The notes below the pieces were generated by a model that did not search any database, was not told the origin of the DNA, and worked only from the letters and a program-made list of their open reading frames with translations. Position numbers and translations under genes: made by a program. From an uncultured Collinsella sp. (lineage in GTDB: Bacteria; Actinomycetota; Coriobacteriia; Coriobacteriales; Coriobacteriaceae): a stretch of 64,000 nucleotides of DNA. The number at the start of each line of letters is the position of its first letter. Positions within the stretch are counted from its first letter, which is position 1. Below, in pieces: positions 43,534-52,517 of this stretch. The DNA lies in assembly GCA_900757595.1 (NCBI GenBank), contig CAAEOL010000047.1:1-64000 (forward strand), read 5' to 3'.

Positions 43534-44094
43534 CTACACAAGCTCGTCAGACTGCTCTTGGAGCAGCGAGGCATAGCTCCAGATCACCGAGACAAACAAA
43601 CAGACAGCCGCGCCGATAAGCGACCCCGCGTCAAAGGCAACGCCCTGGCAAATCGCGATAACGAAGGAATGGGGCACGACGCAAAGCTCCAGGCCGCCAA
43701 TGGTGAGATTGACCGATCCATAGGCACCAACAAGCGAAACCGCGGCGTTAACAGCAAAGGCAAGCGCGAGAACACGGATAAGCCGCACATGCGCCCTGGT
43801 AAAGGGCGATACGCCCCGCGAAATGTCACGGCTGATTCCGCACAGAACGACAAGCGAAATACCCATAACAAGCGCCATGCACAGTCCGCTTGGGATAACG
43901 ATGCACCCGCCATTGACAAGCGTCACAACACCGAAAGAATCGACAGAAGCAACGTTTGCAACCGCATACCAGATCACGTAAACAACCAACGCGGCAAAAG
44001 CGACGAGCATTCCCGCAAAAACGACCGCCATGCAAAAACCAAGCTTCCTGATGTTTTCGCCCGCCTTGGCCATACGCTGAACGCTGTTGGACAT
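43534..44094 (-). CDS. DUF2975 family membrane protein
   Basis: The 186-residue protein has four hydrophobic segments (FCMAVVFAGMLVAFAALVVY; IVIPSGLCMALVMGISLVVL; VLALAFAVNAAVSLVGAYG; LIGAAVCLFVSVIWSYAS), the DUF2975 layout. The conserved-looking cytoplasmic stretch ISRGVSPFTRAHVRLIR lies between helices 2 and 3. The start MSNSVQRMAK at 44094 has GAGGGTGAG upstream. It is in an operon with the HTH gene. The function is unknown. Confidence 0.85.
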   Translation of the reverse strand: MSNSVQRMAKAGENIRKLGFCMAVVFAGMLVAFAALVVYVIWYAVANVASVDSFGVVTLVNGGCIVIPSGLCMALVMGISLVVLCGISRDISRGVSPFTRAHVRLIRVLALAFAVNAAVSLVGAYGSVNLTIGGLELCVVPHSFVIAICQGVAFDAGSLIGAAVCLFVSVIWSYASLLQEQSDELV

Positions 44095-44112
44095 ATACTC
44101 ACCCTCATCGAA

Positions 44113-44140
44113 TCTATCGTTATTCGAATAGTTTATCGAA
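44113..44140. promoter_or_regulatory. 28-bp imperfect palindrome upstream of the DUF2975-HTH operon
   Basis: CGTTATTCGA and TCGAACAACG face each other across an AT-rich centre about 20 nt before the DUF2975 start. This is a likely operator for the co-transcribed HTH protein; the position within the promoter could not be fixed. Confidence 0.4.
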
Positions 44141-44240
44141 CAACGATATGGATTGCATGCGGAAAGCCCAGCCGGTGCGCATAGGCCATTTGCTAATCCG
44201 AAGGAGTGAGCGTGAATTTTCGGACACTTACCGAACGAGC

Positions 44241-44296
44241 GTGGATAATCTCCCACTTTGAGGCCGCCACGGGGCCTAAAACGGGAGATTATCCAC
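44241..44296. repeat. 14-bp perfect inverted repeat downstream of the Hpt gene
   Basis: GTGGATAATCTCCC at 44241-44254 pairs with GGGAGATTATCCAC at 44283-44296. Inside, AGGCC pairs with GGGCCT. It separates the Hpt gene from the DUF2975 operon and looks like the same class of structured spacer as the others. Confidence 0.7.
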
Positions 44297-44324
44297 TCTC
44301 ATAGTCATCAAAGCTCGCAAGCTC

Positions 44325-44681
44325 TTATTCAGCCGCTTCGCGCAGGGCCGACATCGTAGCCGCATATTGCTGCTGCAGCGCATGCATCCCCTCGCGAGCG
44401 TCGTCAACGGCATCGGCACCACGCAGCGCTTCGGTCACCACGACCGCCGGCTCGTACAGATTATCGAATCCCAGGTTCTGGCTCACGCCCTTGAGCGTGT
44501 GCGCTGCCATAAACGCACTCTTGGCGTCTCCTGCCGCCATGGCGGCCTCCAGCTTGTCCATGCTCTCGTCATCCAAAAACTTGAGGGCAAAGCGGGCAAG
44601 CATTTCCTCGCCCATCAGCCGAGCGCACGCGTCATCATAATTAGCGCCGATCTTCTCATACGCCTCACGCATGGAAATCAT
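44325..44681 (-). CDS. Hpt domain histidine phosphotransfer protein
   Basis: This is a 118-residue stand-alone Hpt protein. The phosphorylatable histidine is in FMAAHTLKGVSQNLGFDNL (H61), the classical AHxLKG motif. Such proteins shuttle phosphate between a hybrid histidine kinase and a receiver domain. The preceding gene on the same strand encodes a receiver (GGDEF-REC-HD-GYP), 23 nt away, so that receiver is the likely partner. The kinase must be elsewhere. AAAGGAG precedes the ATG. Confidence 0.93.
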   Translation of the reverse strand: MISMREAYEKIGANYDDACARLMGEEMLARFALKFLDDESMDKLEAAMAAGDAKSAFMAAHTLKGVSQNLGFDNLYEPAVVVTEALRGADAVDDAREGMHALQQQYAATMSALREAAE

Positions 44682-44704
44682 GGATTAAAACTCCTTTGGT
44701 CAAA

Positions 44705-46585
44705 CTAAATCGTGGGAAACGCAACGACGTCAGCGGGGCGTGCCAACGTCTCGGCAATTTGGTCTTGCACCTCGAGCAGACAATCGAGCAGCAGCGGGTT
44801 AAAGGTGCCGCACTTACCGTCCAGGATCATCTGGATCGCCTCCTCGTGCGGGATAGCGTCCTTGTACACGCGCACGCTCGTCAGTGCATCGTACACGTCA
44901 GCCACCGAGACCACCTGCGCGGCGATGGGGATATCGTCGCCCTTAAGGCCATCGGGATAACCCTTGCCGTCCCAGCGCTCGTGGTGCCAACGCGCAATCT
45001 GGTACGCATATTCCATAAGCGCATTGCCGGCGTGATGGCTACCCAGCTCACGCAGCATGTCGGCGCCGATCGTGGTATGCGTCTTCATAATCTCGAACTC
45101 CTCGGGCGTAAGGCGTCCGGGCTTGTTGAGAATCGCATCGTCAATCGACATCTTGCCGATATCGTGCAGCGCCGAAGCCAGGGCAATCGTGGAGCGCTCC
45201 TCATTGTCGAGGGAGATCGTGCCGCCATGCTGGACCAGACAGCCAAGCAGCAGCTCGGTCAGCTTCTCGATGTTCGTAACGTGCCTGCCGCTCTCGCCGT
45301 TACGAAGCTCCATGACGCCGGCCATGATGTCGATGAGCATGCGACTGTTCTTGACGCGCTCGTTGTACTGCTGGGACAGCAGGTTCGTCAGGCGGCGCTG
45401 TTTAGCGTATAGGCGGATGGTGTTGCTCACACGGCGGCGCACGACACGGGAGTCAAACGGGCGGTTGATATAGTCCGAGGCGCCCAGCTCGTACGCGCGC
45501 AGAACCATATCATCGGAATCTTCGCTCGAAATCATGATGACAGGCAGATTGTCGATGCCCGATCGGCGCGACAGACCGGCCAGCACCTCAAAGCCGCTTA
45601 TGCCCGGCATGACAATATCCAGCAGCACGAGCGACAGCTCATCGCCATAGCGGTCGACCATGTCGAGCGCCGCACGACCGTTATCGGCCTCGAGGATGCA
45701 ATACTCGTCCTTGAGCATCTCATTGAGAATGACTCGGTTCATCTCTGAGTCATCGACAATAAGCACCAAGGGCTTTTCGCTTTGGAAGGCCTCGATGGAA
45801 TCGGCATCGGTCACGACCGTACCGGCTTTTGCCTTAGCGCGGCTCAGTAACTGGACAGCACGGCCAACGCCCTCATCGACCGTCTCGCCATGAATGCGAA
45901 CGCCGCCAACACATGCCGTCAAGCTCACGTACTCATGGCCCGGAACAATCGTGGCATGAACGGCATCGGATAACTGATGCAGGCGACGGGCGAAGTCATC
46001 GGAGGGAATATTGGGCATGACGACCACAAACTTGTCACAGCCATAGCGTACAAGCTCGTCAGTCGAACGAATTCCGCTGCGCATGGCCGTCGCCACGGCA
46101 CCGAGTGCAAGGTCGCCGGCATGACGGCCACACGTATCGTTGAAGACCCTAAAATCATCAAGGTCGATCACCGCAACGCCGGCATTCATGCGGGCGCCAC
46201 GAAGCTTTTCCTCGTAATATCGGCGATTGCGCACACTCGTCAGCACGTCGGTGTAGACAAGGTCCTCTTCTGCAGCCTCTTGCTCATCAATCGGGCGCAC
46301 CATCAACAAGACGTGAGGCTCGCCCTCGACCTTCAGAGGGCGCAGACGGGCACGGTACTCAACACCATCGTTGAGCAGTTGCTCCGACACCTCACCCGAA
46401 TCTGCCAAGGCCTCAAGACTCGACTGACGCAGACAAGGGCAGCGATCGCCGGCGAGCAGGCAGTTAGGCTCGCTCTTAATCTGATCGGCCGACAGCAAAC
46501 GCACCACGGGGTAGGTCTTCGCGACGCGGGCGACCTCGGCGGCGGCCTCCTCGTCGGTTAGATTGACCTCGTGATTATTGAGCAT
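44705..46585 (-). CDS. Degenerate GGDEF - receiver - HD-GYP response regulator
   Basis: The 626-residue protein has an N-terminal region with three cysteines (C42, C49, C51) and a GGDEF domain at about 110-270. The active-site motif is GCDKF (182-186) in place of GGDEF, so cyclase activity is probably lost. A receiver domain follows at about 271-390 (VLIVDDSEMNR; phospho-acceptor D323 in LLDIVMPG), then an HD-GYP domain at 405-615 (HDIGK with H474-D475; HHERWDGKGYPDG with GYP at 542-544). HD-GYP domains hydrolyse cyclic di-GMP. The neighbouring Hpt gene suggests phosphorelay control. CGAAAGGG is the ribosome site. Confidence 0.93.
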   Translation of the reverse strand: MLNNHEVNLTDEEAAAEVARVAKTYPVVRLLSADQIKSEPNCLLAGDRCPCLRQSSLEALADSGEVSEQLLNDGVEYRARLRPLKVEGEPHVLLMVRPIDEQEAAEEDLVYTDVLTSVRNRRYYEEKLRGARMNAGVAVIDLDDFRVFNDTCGRHAGDLALGAVATAMRSGIRSTDELVRYGCDKFVVVMPNIPSDDFARRLHQLSDAVHATIVPGHEYVSLTACVGGVRIHGETVDEGVGRAVQLLSRAKAKAGTVVTDADSIEAFQSEKPLVLIVDDSEMNRVILNEMLKDEYCILEADNGRAALDMVDRYGDELSLVLLDIVMPGISGFEVLAGLSRRSGIDNLPVIMISSEDSDDMVLRAYELGASDYINRPFDSRVVRRRVSNTIRLYAKQRRLTNLLSQQYNERVKNSRMLIDIMAGVMELRNGESGRHVTNIEKLTELLLGCLVQHGGTISLDNEERSTIALASALHDIGKMSIDDAILNKPGRLTPEEFEIMKTHTTIGADMLRELGSHHAGNALMEYAYQIARWHHERWDGKGYPDGLKGDDIPIAAQVVSVADVYDALTSVRVYKDAIPHEEAIQMILDGKCGTFNPLLLDCLLEVQDQIAETLARPADVVAFPTI

Positions 46586-46796
46586 ATGGGGCCCTTTCGA
46601 TAAGTTCGCATGGTAGCGGTGGGTTCCAAATGTTTCAAGGGTAACACCTTGCCGATGCAGGTAAGCACGTGAATGCTGTTACATTTTTATGAGTTGGCAG
46701 ACGGCGCAATTGGAGCCGCAAACGTGAGGTTTTGAGCACGTTTGTTAACACGGCCGAAACGGTTGCGGGTGAAGCCTGTTTTGTTTTTTGCAGCTG

Positions 46797-47594
46797 CTAG
46801 AGCCCCAGAATGCCACGGACAGTCTGGGCAGCCGCTGCCGGGCGATCGCGCAGGCCGTTGTGCGCGCCGGGAACCATTACGAGTGGACAGTCCAAAAGCT
46901 CAGCCGCTATCCTCGTTCCCGCCTCGCGGGGCGTACCAATCGAGAGCTCGCCCAAAAGCACGGCGGCCACCGTTTTCGACGCACGAACGCTATCCCAATC
47001 GGGAACGCAGGTCATAGTAATCCCGTATTCGTTCGCCATGAAACTGCGGCCGTTGCGCAGAGCATGCTTGGCTTCTGCCTCGGTTAACTTGGGGGCCTCA
47101 GGGTCCGAATCGCCGATGGCGCCCAGGAAGGCCCGTAATGCCCTGGAGACCTTTCCCGCGGCGATCATCTCGAGCAAAACCGGGGCCGCGCCCAGGCCGG
47201 CGCCCTCATCCGTCACGGCGGGTTCATGCAGGATCGTACGCGAGATTATGGCGGGGTTTGCACGGAGAAGTTCCAGGGCCACCAACGTACCGGCACTGTG
47301 CGCGAGCACGTTTGCCGGAGCGCCAATATGCTCGATAACAGCTTGCAGGTCGGCGGCTTGGGCGGCGAGGTCGTAGCGTCCGTCTGCAGCGTCGCCACTC
47401 TCGCCGCAACCGCGGCGGTCGTAGGCAATGACGCGATAGTCACAGGCGAGCTCGCGGGCGATACCGTCAAAAAAGGCACCGTCGACGCAGGCGCCGTGAA
47501 CGCACACCAAGGCGGGTGCATCGGACGATACATCCGGGCCGGCATACTCGCGGCAGGCAATCGTAGTGCCCGCATTCTCGACCGTAAAATCCAT
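46797..47594 (-). CDS. Alpha/beta hydrolase
   Basis: The 265-residue alpha/beta-fold hydrolase has the oxyanion motif VCVHGACVDG and the nucleophile elbow VLAHSAGTLVAL (Ser in AHSAG). The C-terminal histidine is in MVPGAHNGLRDRP. The cap region (residues 140-195) is short. Substrate cannot be predicted; relatives include esterases and haloperoxidase-like enzymes. It is divergent from the radical SAM gene. Confidence 0.9.
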   Translation of the reverse strand: MDFTVENAGTTIACREYAGPDVSSDAPALVCVHGACVDGAFFDGIARELACDYRVIAYDRRGCGESGDAADGRYDLAAQAADLQAVIEHIGAPANVLAHSAGTLVALELLRANPAIISRTILHEPAVTDEGAGLGAAPVLLEMIAAGKVSRALRAFLGAIGDSDPEAPKLTEAEAKHALRNGRSFMANEYGITMTCVPDWDSVRASKTVAAVLLGELSIGTPREAGTRIAAELLDCPLVMVPGAHNGLRDRPAAAAQTVRGILGL

Positions 47595-47819
47595 ACTGTG
47601 TCCCCATCGTCAACGCCCATCCAGTTGCACGTCGGTACGGCTAGATGGACCCGCATTGCCTTACGCCTTGTTAACAGATTAACTGTACCCGACCCGAGGC
47701 TTTTCATGGCACGGCATAATGAGCGACGTTAAAAAACGAAACTTGTAAAGCAAGAGCCCGCGCCTTGCTTCGGAGTCGATGCTATGCTTAGGCACAATTG
47801 TCTTGAGGAGCATATGCCT

Positions 47820-48596
47820 ATGTCTACGTTTTTGAATGCCAGCCCCATCTTTGGGCCCGTTCGCAGCCGTCGCCTTGGTCTCTCGCTCGGCGTCAACATG
47901 ATGCCGGCCAGCGGCAAGATCTGCACGTTCGACTGCATCTACTGCGAGAACGGTCTCAACGCCGAGCGCCCCTGCCACGAGCCGTATAACACGGCTGCCG
48001 CGGTACTCGACGCGCTCGAGGCAAAGCTGCGCGAGATGGCAGCCGAGGGCGAGCTCCCCGATGTGATCACCTTCGCAGGCAACGGCGAGCCCACCGCCGC
48101 ACCGGAGTTTCCTCAGGCCATCGCCGGCGCCGTGGCGCTGCGCAACGAGCTTGCCCCAAACTCCAAGATCGCCGTGCTCTCCAACGGTACGCGCGCCGAT
48201 CGCCCCGAGGTGCACGACGCGCTCATGATGGTCGACGACAACATTCTTAAGCTCGATACCGTCGACCCGGCGTTTATCCAGCTGCTCGACCAGCCTGTTG
48301 GCCCCTACGACGTCGAGCACCAGATTGAGACGTTCGCAAGCTTTGACGGTCACGTTATTATCCAGACAATCTTTTTGACCGGCGAGTATCAGGGCAAGCT
48401 CATCGACAACACCGGCGAGGAGTACGTTGCCCCCTGGCTCGCGGCGCTTGAGCGCATTCGCCCACAAGAAGCGACCATTTACACGGTGGCGCGCGAGACA
48501 CCAATCGCCGGCCTTGCCAAAGCGGCGCCCGAGGTGCTCGACGCCATTGCCGCGCGCGTGCGCGCCCTCGGCATTCCCTGCCAGGTGAGCTACTAG
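47820..48596 (+). CDS. Radical SAM protein
   Basis: The 258-residue radical SAM enzyme binds its cluster through CTFDCIYC (Cx3Cx2C) at residues about 37-44. The glycine-rich SAM motif is seen as TFAGNGEPTAAPEFP, typical of the COG0731-like group (YfkA/TYW1-related small enzymes). No auxiliary cluster cysteines are evident. I chose the second ATG (47820), nine nt from GAGGAG. The target is unknown. Confidence 0.88.
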   Translation: MSTFLNASPIFGPVRSRRLGLSLGVNMMPASGKICTFDCIYCENGLNAERPCHEPYNTAAAVLDALEAKLREMAAEGELPDVITFAGNGEPTAAPEFPQAIAGAVALRNELAPNSKIAVLSNGTRADRPEVHDALMMVDDNILKLDTVDPAFIQLLDQPVGPYDVEHQIETFASFDGHVIIQTIFLTGEYQGKLIDNTGEEYVAPWLAALERIRPQEATIYTVARETPIAGLAKAAPEVLDAIAARVRALGIPCQVSY

Positions 48597-48637
48597 CAAA
48601 ACCACGCAGCAGCCAGTGTCCGCCATCCCACTCCATC

Positions 48638-48704
48638 AGTTGCGGTGATATAGTTCCTGTTTATGCTGTTAAACCGCTTAAATCGGAACTATATCACCGC
48701 AACT
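48638..48704. repeat. TTGCGGTGATATAG inverted repeat, copy 1
   Basis: The 20-bp arms (AGTTGCGGTGATATAGTTCC and complement) are perfect and enclose a 27-nt loop. It lies between the radical SAM gene and the MetAP gene. The same arms recur at 56184 with a different loop. Confidence 0.9.
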
Positions 48705-48756
48705 TTTATGGACGCGTGGGTGGGCTATACTAGCTGCGGATGAAAGGAAGTTAGCC

Positions 48757-49644
48757 ATGTATGACAAAGGACCCGTGCCCGGCCGCAACGACGCTTGCTG
48801 GTGCGGCAGCGGCAAGAAATACAAGAAATGCCATAGCGCCTTTGATGAGCGCCTCGAGCGCTTGTGGGAAGAGGGCTGGGAGGTTCTGCCCCGCACGCTC
48901 TACAAGACGCCCGCCGATATCGAGGGCATCAAGCGCTCGGCAGCCATCAACGTGGGCGTGCTCGATTATGTGGGCGAGCATATCGCCGTAGGCATGACCA
49001 CCAACCAGATCGACCAGATGATCTACGACTACACCGTCGAGCACGGCGGCACGCCGGCCGATCTCAACTACGAGGGCTATCCCAAGAGCGTGTGCACCTC
49101 GATCAACGACGTCGTCTGCCATGGTATCCCCTGCGATACGGATGTGCTGCACGAGGGCGACATCATCAACGTGGACTGCTCCACGATCCTGGACGGTTGC
49201 TTTAGCGACTCGAGCCGCATGTTCTGCATCGGCGAGGTCTCGGCCGAGCGCCAGCGCCTGGTCGACGTCACCCGCGCCAGCGTGGAGGCGGGTCTGGCTG
49301 CCGTCAAACCATGGCTGCCGCTGTCCGTGATGGCCGAGGCCGTGCAAAAGACGGTCGAGGACGCCGGTTTTAGCGTGGTGCGCGAGTACGGCGGACACGG
49401 CATCGGTAAGGAGTTCCACGAGGACCCGTTTGTAGGCTTTACCACCGAGGCGCCCGATGTGGACACCATCATGGCTCCGGGCATGGTCTTTACCATCGAG
49501 CCCATGGTCAATGCCGGAGCGCCCGACATCAAGATCAGCAAGGGTGACGGTTGGTGCGTGCGCACCAAGGACGGCAGCGATTCGGCCCAGTGCGAGGTAC
49601 AGCTCGTGGTGACCGAGGATGGCTACGAGCTGCTGAGCTGGTAG
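48757..49644 (+). CDS. map: Type I methionine aminopeptidase with N-terminal SEC-C motif
   Basis: MetAP removes the initiator methionine from nascent proteins. The 295-residue protein starts with a SEC-C zinc motif (GRNDACWCGSGKKYKKCH, residues 9-26) that can bind the ribosome. The catalytic domain follows: metal ligands in NVDCSTILDGCFSDSSR (two Asp), YGGHGIGKEFHEDP (His), FTIEPM (Glu) and SAQCEVQLVVTEDG (Glu). GAAAGGA precedes the ATG, and a 17-bp terminator follows. Confidence 0.97.
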   Translation: MYDKGPVPGRNDACWCGSGKKYKKCHSAFDERLERLWEEGWEVLPRTLYKTPADIEGIKRSAAINVGVLDYVGEHIAVGMTTNQIDQMIYDYTVEHGGTPADLNYEGYPKSVCTSINDVVCHGIPCDTDVLHEGDIINVDCSTILDGCFSDSSRMFCIGEVSAERQRLVDVTRASVEAGLAAVKPWLPLSVMAEAVQKTVEDAGFSVVREYGGHGIGKEFHEDPFVGFTTEAPDVDTIMAPGMVFTIEPMVNAGAPDIKISKGDGWCVRTKDGSDSAQCEVQLVVTEDGYELLSW

Positions 49645-49654
49645 CCGTGGATGC

Positions 49655-49697
49655 GCCGGGCTTCGCGATGGACATGTTAACCATCGCGAAGCCCGGC
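49655..49697 (+). terminator. Terminator of map
   Basis: A perfect 17-bp stem (GCCGGGCTTCGCGATGG) with a 9-nt loop is followed by GTTTTGTTTG. Confidence 0.93.
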
Positions 49698-49724
49698 GTT
49701 TTGTTTGAACGTTTTGCCTGATAA

Positions 49725-49761
49725 AACCTGCCAAAATAAACCTGTCCCTTTTTGGTAGGTT
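49725..49761 (+). repeat. CTGTCCC-type hairpin before the dehydrogenase gene
   Basis: AACCTGCCAAAA pairs with TTTTTGGTAGGTT over TAAACCTGTCCC. This copy lies between map and the dehydrogenase, 19 nt before the latter's start, and not behind a minus-strand stop codon. Confidence 0.8.
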
Positions 49762-49779
49762 GAGCGGAGAGGACTGCTT

Positions 49780-50715
49780 GTGAACATCCTGGTTTTGTTG
49801 CCCGTCAACGACCGTCATCGCGCAATTCTTGAGTCGAGCGCTCCGGGCGAGGACTTTATCTACACGAGCGCCGACGCCGCCACGCACGAGCAGGTCGCCG
49901 ATGCCGACGTGATCCTGGGCAACATCGACCCTGACATGCTCACGGCATGCGAGCATCTCCAGCTGTTGCAATTGCAAACCGCCGGCTATGACGACTACCT
50001 TGCCGCCGGCACCGTGCCGGTCGACGCCAAACTGTCTTGCTCGGTGGGCGCCTACGGCCAGGCCGTGAGCGAGCACATGTTTGCCATGGCGCTGTCTATG
50101 ATGAAGCGCCTGCCCGGCTACCAGGACCTGCAGCGCGAGCATCGCTGGGAGGATTTGGGGCCGGTCACCTCGCTCAAAAACGCCAATGTGCTGGTGCTGG
50201 GCGCGGGCGATATCGGCGGCCACTTCGCCACGCTCTGCCGCAACATGGGTGCGCACGTCCGCGGCATCAAGCTCCATCCGCTCGTCTACCCCATTGTGTT
50301 TGAGGACATGGACGGCATGGACGCCCTGTCTGAGCGCTTGGCGGAGGCAGACGTCGTCGCATCCTTTATGCCCAGCACACCCGAGACCCGCGGTCTGGCG
50401 AACGCCGAGTTCTTCGCCACGATGAAACCGGGCGCCTTCTTTGCCAACGGCGGCCGCGGCGACCTCGTGGTTGCTGACGATTTGGTTGCCGCTCTGGAGT
50501 CGGGACATCTCGCCGGCGCCGCGGTCGACGTCACCGACCCCGAGCCCCTGCCCGCGACAAGCCCGCTGTGGGACGCGCCCAACATGCTCATCACGCCGCA
50601 CGTCTCCGGCTGGTTCCACCTGGCCGCCACCCTCAACAACGTCGTCGACATCGCCGCGGAGAATCTGCGTCACCTGCAAGCCGGCGAGACCCTGCGCTGC
50701 TGGATCGAACACTGA
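49780..50715 (+). CDS. D-2-hydroxyacid dehydrogenase family protein
   Basis: The 311-residue NAD-dependent D-2-hydroxyacid dehydrogenase has the nucleotide site in VLVLGAGDIGGHFATLC. The catalytic triad is Arg in NGGRGDLVVAD, Glu in DPEPLPATSPLW and His in ITPHVSGWFH. The exact acid cannot be told. The start is GTG, with GAGAGG about 7 nt upstream. A perfect hairpin follows the stop. Confidence 0.93.
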   Translation: MNILVLLPVNDRHRAILESSAPGEDFIYTSADAATHEQVADADVILGNIDPDMLTACEHLQLLQLQTAGYDDYLAAGTVPVDAKLSCSVGAYGQAVSEHMFAMALSMMKRLPGYQDLQREHRWEDLGPVTSLKNANVLVLGAGDIGGHFATLCRNMGAHVRGIKLHPLVYPIVFEDMDGMDALSERLAEADVVASFMPSTPETRGLANAEFFATMKPGAFFANGGRGDLVVADDLVAALESGHLAGAAVDVTDPEPLPATSPLWDAPNMLITPHVSGWFHLAATLNNVVDIAAENLRHLQAGETLRCWIEH

Positions 50716-50718
50716 TTG

Positions 50719-50744
50719 TTCCGGCGTTTTACCAAACGCCGGAA
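50719..50744 (+). terminator. Hairpin after the dehydrogenase
   Basis: TTCCGGCGTTT and its perfect complement close on TACC. The T-run is absent, but a second terminator lies 50 nt on. Confidence 0.7.
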
Positions 50745-50793
50745 CCCCTCGACGCTGCGAGCCCGCCGTTTGGCCAATCTACCGTTCAATTTC

Positions 50794-50822
50794 AAAGGCG
50801 CGACCAGAAGGTCAGCGCCTTT
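50794..50822 (+). terminator. Second terminator after the dehydrogenase
   Basis: AAAGGCGCGACC pairs with GGTCAGCGCCTTT across AGAA and runs into TTTTCATTT. Confidence 0.82.
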
Positions 50823-50931
50823 TCATTTCACGGCACCTTGGCTCAAACGGCGGGCTCTCGCTGACTTTTATTCGACCTGCGGTGTCTTAACAATTCTGTC
50901 CAGCTGTTGGTATTGCGGCATTCGCCCAGAT

Positions 50932-50972
50932 AAAACCTGCCAAAATGAACCTGTCCCTTTTTGGCAGGTTTT
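50932..50972 (-). repeat. CTGTCCC-type hairpin abutting M18 peptidase stop
   Basis: AAAACCTGCCAAAA pairs perfectly with TTTTGGCAGGTTTT over a TGAACCTGTCCC loop. On the coding strand it starts inside the TAA stop codon of the peptidase. Confidence 0.88.
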
Positions 50973-52356
50973 AGAGCTCCACGCTTTCGGCGCCGTTGAT
51001 GGTTAGGTTGCGCTCGTAGAAGGCGGTGAGGGCGCGGATGGCGTACATCACGTCGCGCACGCCGCCGGTCTCGTAGCTCGAGTGCATGGCAAGCTGCGGC
51101 AGGCCCACGTCCACGGCATGCATGCTCACCTGCATATTGGACAGGTTACCGAGCGTGGAGCCGCCGGCCATATCGCTCTTGTTGGCGAAGGCCTGCGTGG
51201 GCACGTCGGCGTCATCGCAGATGGCCTGGAACACCGCGCGGCTAAAGGCATCGGTGCAGTAGTGCTGATTGGCGGCTTCCTTGATGACGATGCCGCCGTT
51301 AAGCACCACCTGATTGCGGGCATCGCACTTCTCGGCGTGGTTGGGGTGCACGGCATGTGCATTGTCGCAACTTACAAGCATCGAGGCGGCAAGTGCACGG
51401 TGGTACGATTCGTCGTCAAAGCCCAGCGAGCCGTTAATGCGGCGTAGCGCATCGGCCAAGAACGTCGACATAGCACCCTGCTTGGTCTCGGAGCCAACCT
51501 CCTCGTTATCAAAGCAGCAGAAGACCGAGATGTCGTGCGCGTTCTCAGCATCCAAAAATGCCTGCAGCGAGGTGTAGGCGCAGGCCAGGTCGTCGAGCTT
51601 GGGCGTCGAGATAAACTCGTCGGCCCAGCCCCAGATGCGTGCATCCTGACGATTGACCAGAAACAGGTCGCGACCCAGGATCTGCTCGGGCTCGACGTCC
51701 AGCTCGTCGGCGATCAGGGTGTCAAAATCTCCCTGCTTAAGGTCACCGGCGCTGATGAGCGGGCACAGGTCGACGGCTCGGTTGGGAGCAAAGCCCTCGT
51801 TAACGCCGCGGTTCATATGGATAGCAAGACTCGGAATGATAGCGACCTCGCGCTCGGTGGCAAGCAGGCGGCTCTCAATACGGTCACCCTCGCGCACCAG
51901 CACGCGGCCCGCGAGCGCCAGCGGGCGATCGAACCAGGTGTAGTCGATCATGCCGCCGTAGGCCTCGGTGTTCAGGCGCAGCGTCTCGCCCGCGCCGTCA
52001 AGCTCAGGCACGGCCTTGACCTTAAACGTCGGCGAATCGCTGTGCGACGCCGTGAGCTGAAAATGATAGTCACCGGCAACGCCGTCCTCGCCCCACGTCG
52101 CGGCCAGGTCCTCGCCCACCTTAAAGGCAACAACGCTCGAGGTGTTGCGCTGCGTGTAATAACGCCCGCCCGGCTCGATATCCCATGCCGCGTTCTCGGG
52201 CAGGTAGGTAAAGCCCGCCTCGTCGAGCTCGGCCATAATGGTCGCCGCCGTATGGAACATGCTGGGGCATGCCTCGATAAAGTCGATAAGGTCGTTGGCG
52301 GCCTCGATATCGTCGGCCGTCACGTGCGCGCGCTCGGGCATTTCCTGATCCGTCAT
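50971..52356 (-). CDS. M18 family aminopeptidase (aspartyl/leucyl type)
   Basis: The 461-residue zinc aminopeptidase removes acidic or other N-terminal residues from peptides in the cytoplasm. Metal-site motifs are TASHSDSPTFKVK (His-x-Asp), FCCFDNEEVGSETKQGA (Glu-Glu) and HPNHAEK, plus the C-terminal GGSTLGNLSNMQVSMHAVDVG and MHSSYE. The ATG at 52356 (MTDQEMPERA) follows AAAGGGGAG; the frame is open 110 nt upstream, overlapping the promoter of the divergent gene. Confidence 0.94.
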   Translation of the reverse strand: MTDQEMPERAHVTADDIEAANDLIDFIEACPSMFHTAATIMAELDEAGFTYLPENAAWDIEPGGRYYTQRNTSSVVAFKVGEDLAATWGEDGVAGDYHFQLTASHSDSPTFKVKAVPELDGAGETLRLNTEAYGGMIDYTWFDRPLALAGRVLVREGDRIESRLLATEREVAIIPSLAIHMNRGVNEGFAPNRAVDLCPLISAGDLKQGDFDTLIADELDVEPEQILGRDLFLVNRQDARIWGWADEFISTPKLDDLACAYTSLQAFLDAENAHDISVFCCFDNEEVGSETKQGAMSTFLADALRRINGSLGFDDESYHRALAASMLVSCDNAHAVHPNHAEKCDARNQVVLNGGIVIKEAANQHYCTDAFSRAVFQAICDDADVPTQAFANKSDMAGGSTLGNLSNMQVSMHAVDVGLPQLAMHSSYETGGVRDVMYAIRALTAFYERNLTINGAESVEL

Positions 52357-52517
52357 GCTCTCCCCTTTCGCTGGGTTGATGGTCCCCTCCAGCATACCCC
52401 GCCACACCAGCGCCGCGGTCTTCATTCCATGTTTAATCCCGCGCCGCTCACCAAGTTGAGCCATCATGTCCGTGCACCTTTTGCGACAATTACGCTAACA
52501 GGACGAGAGGAGCCGTC

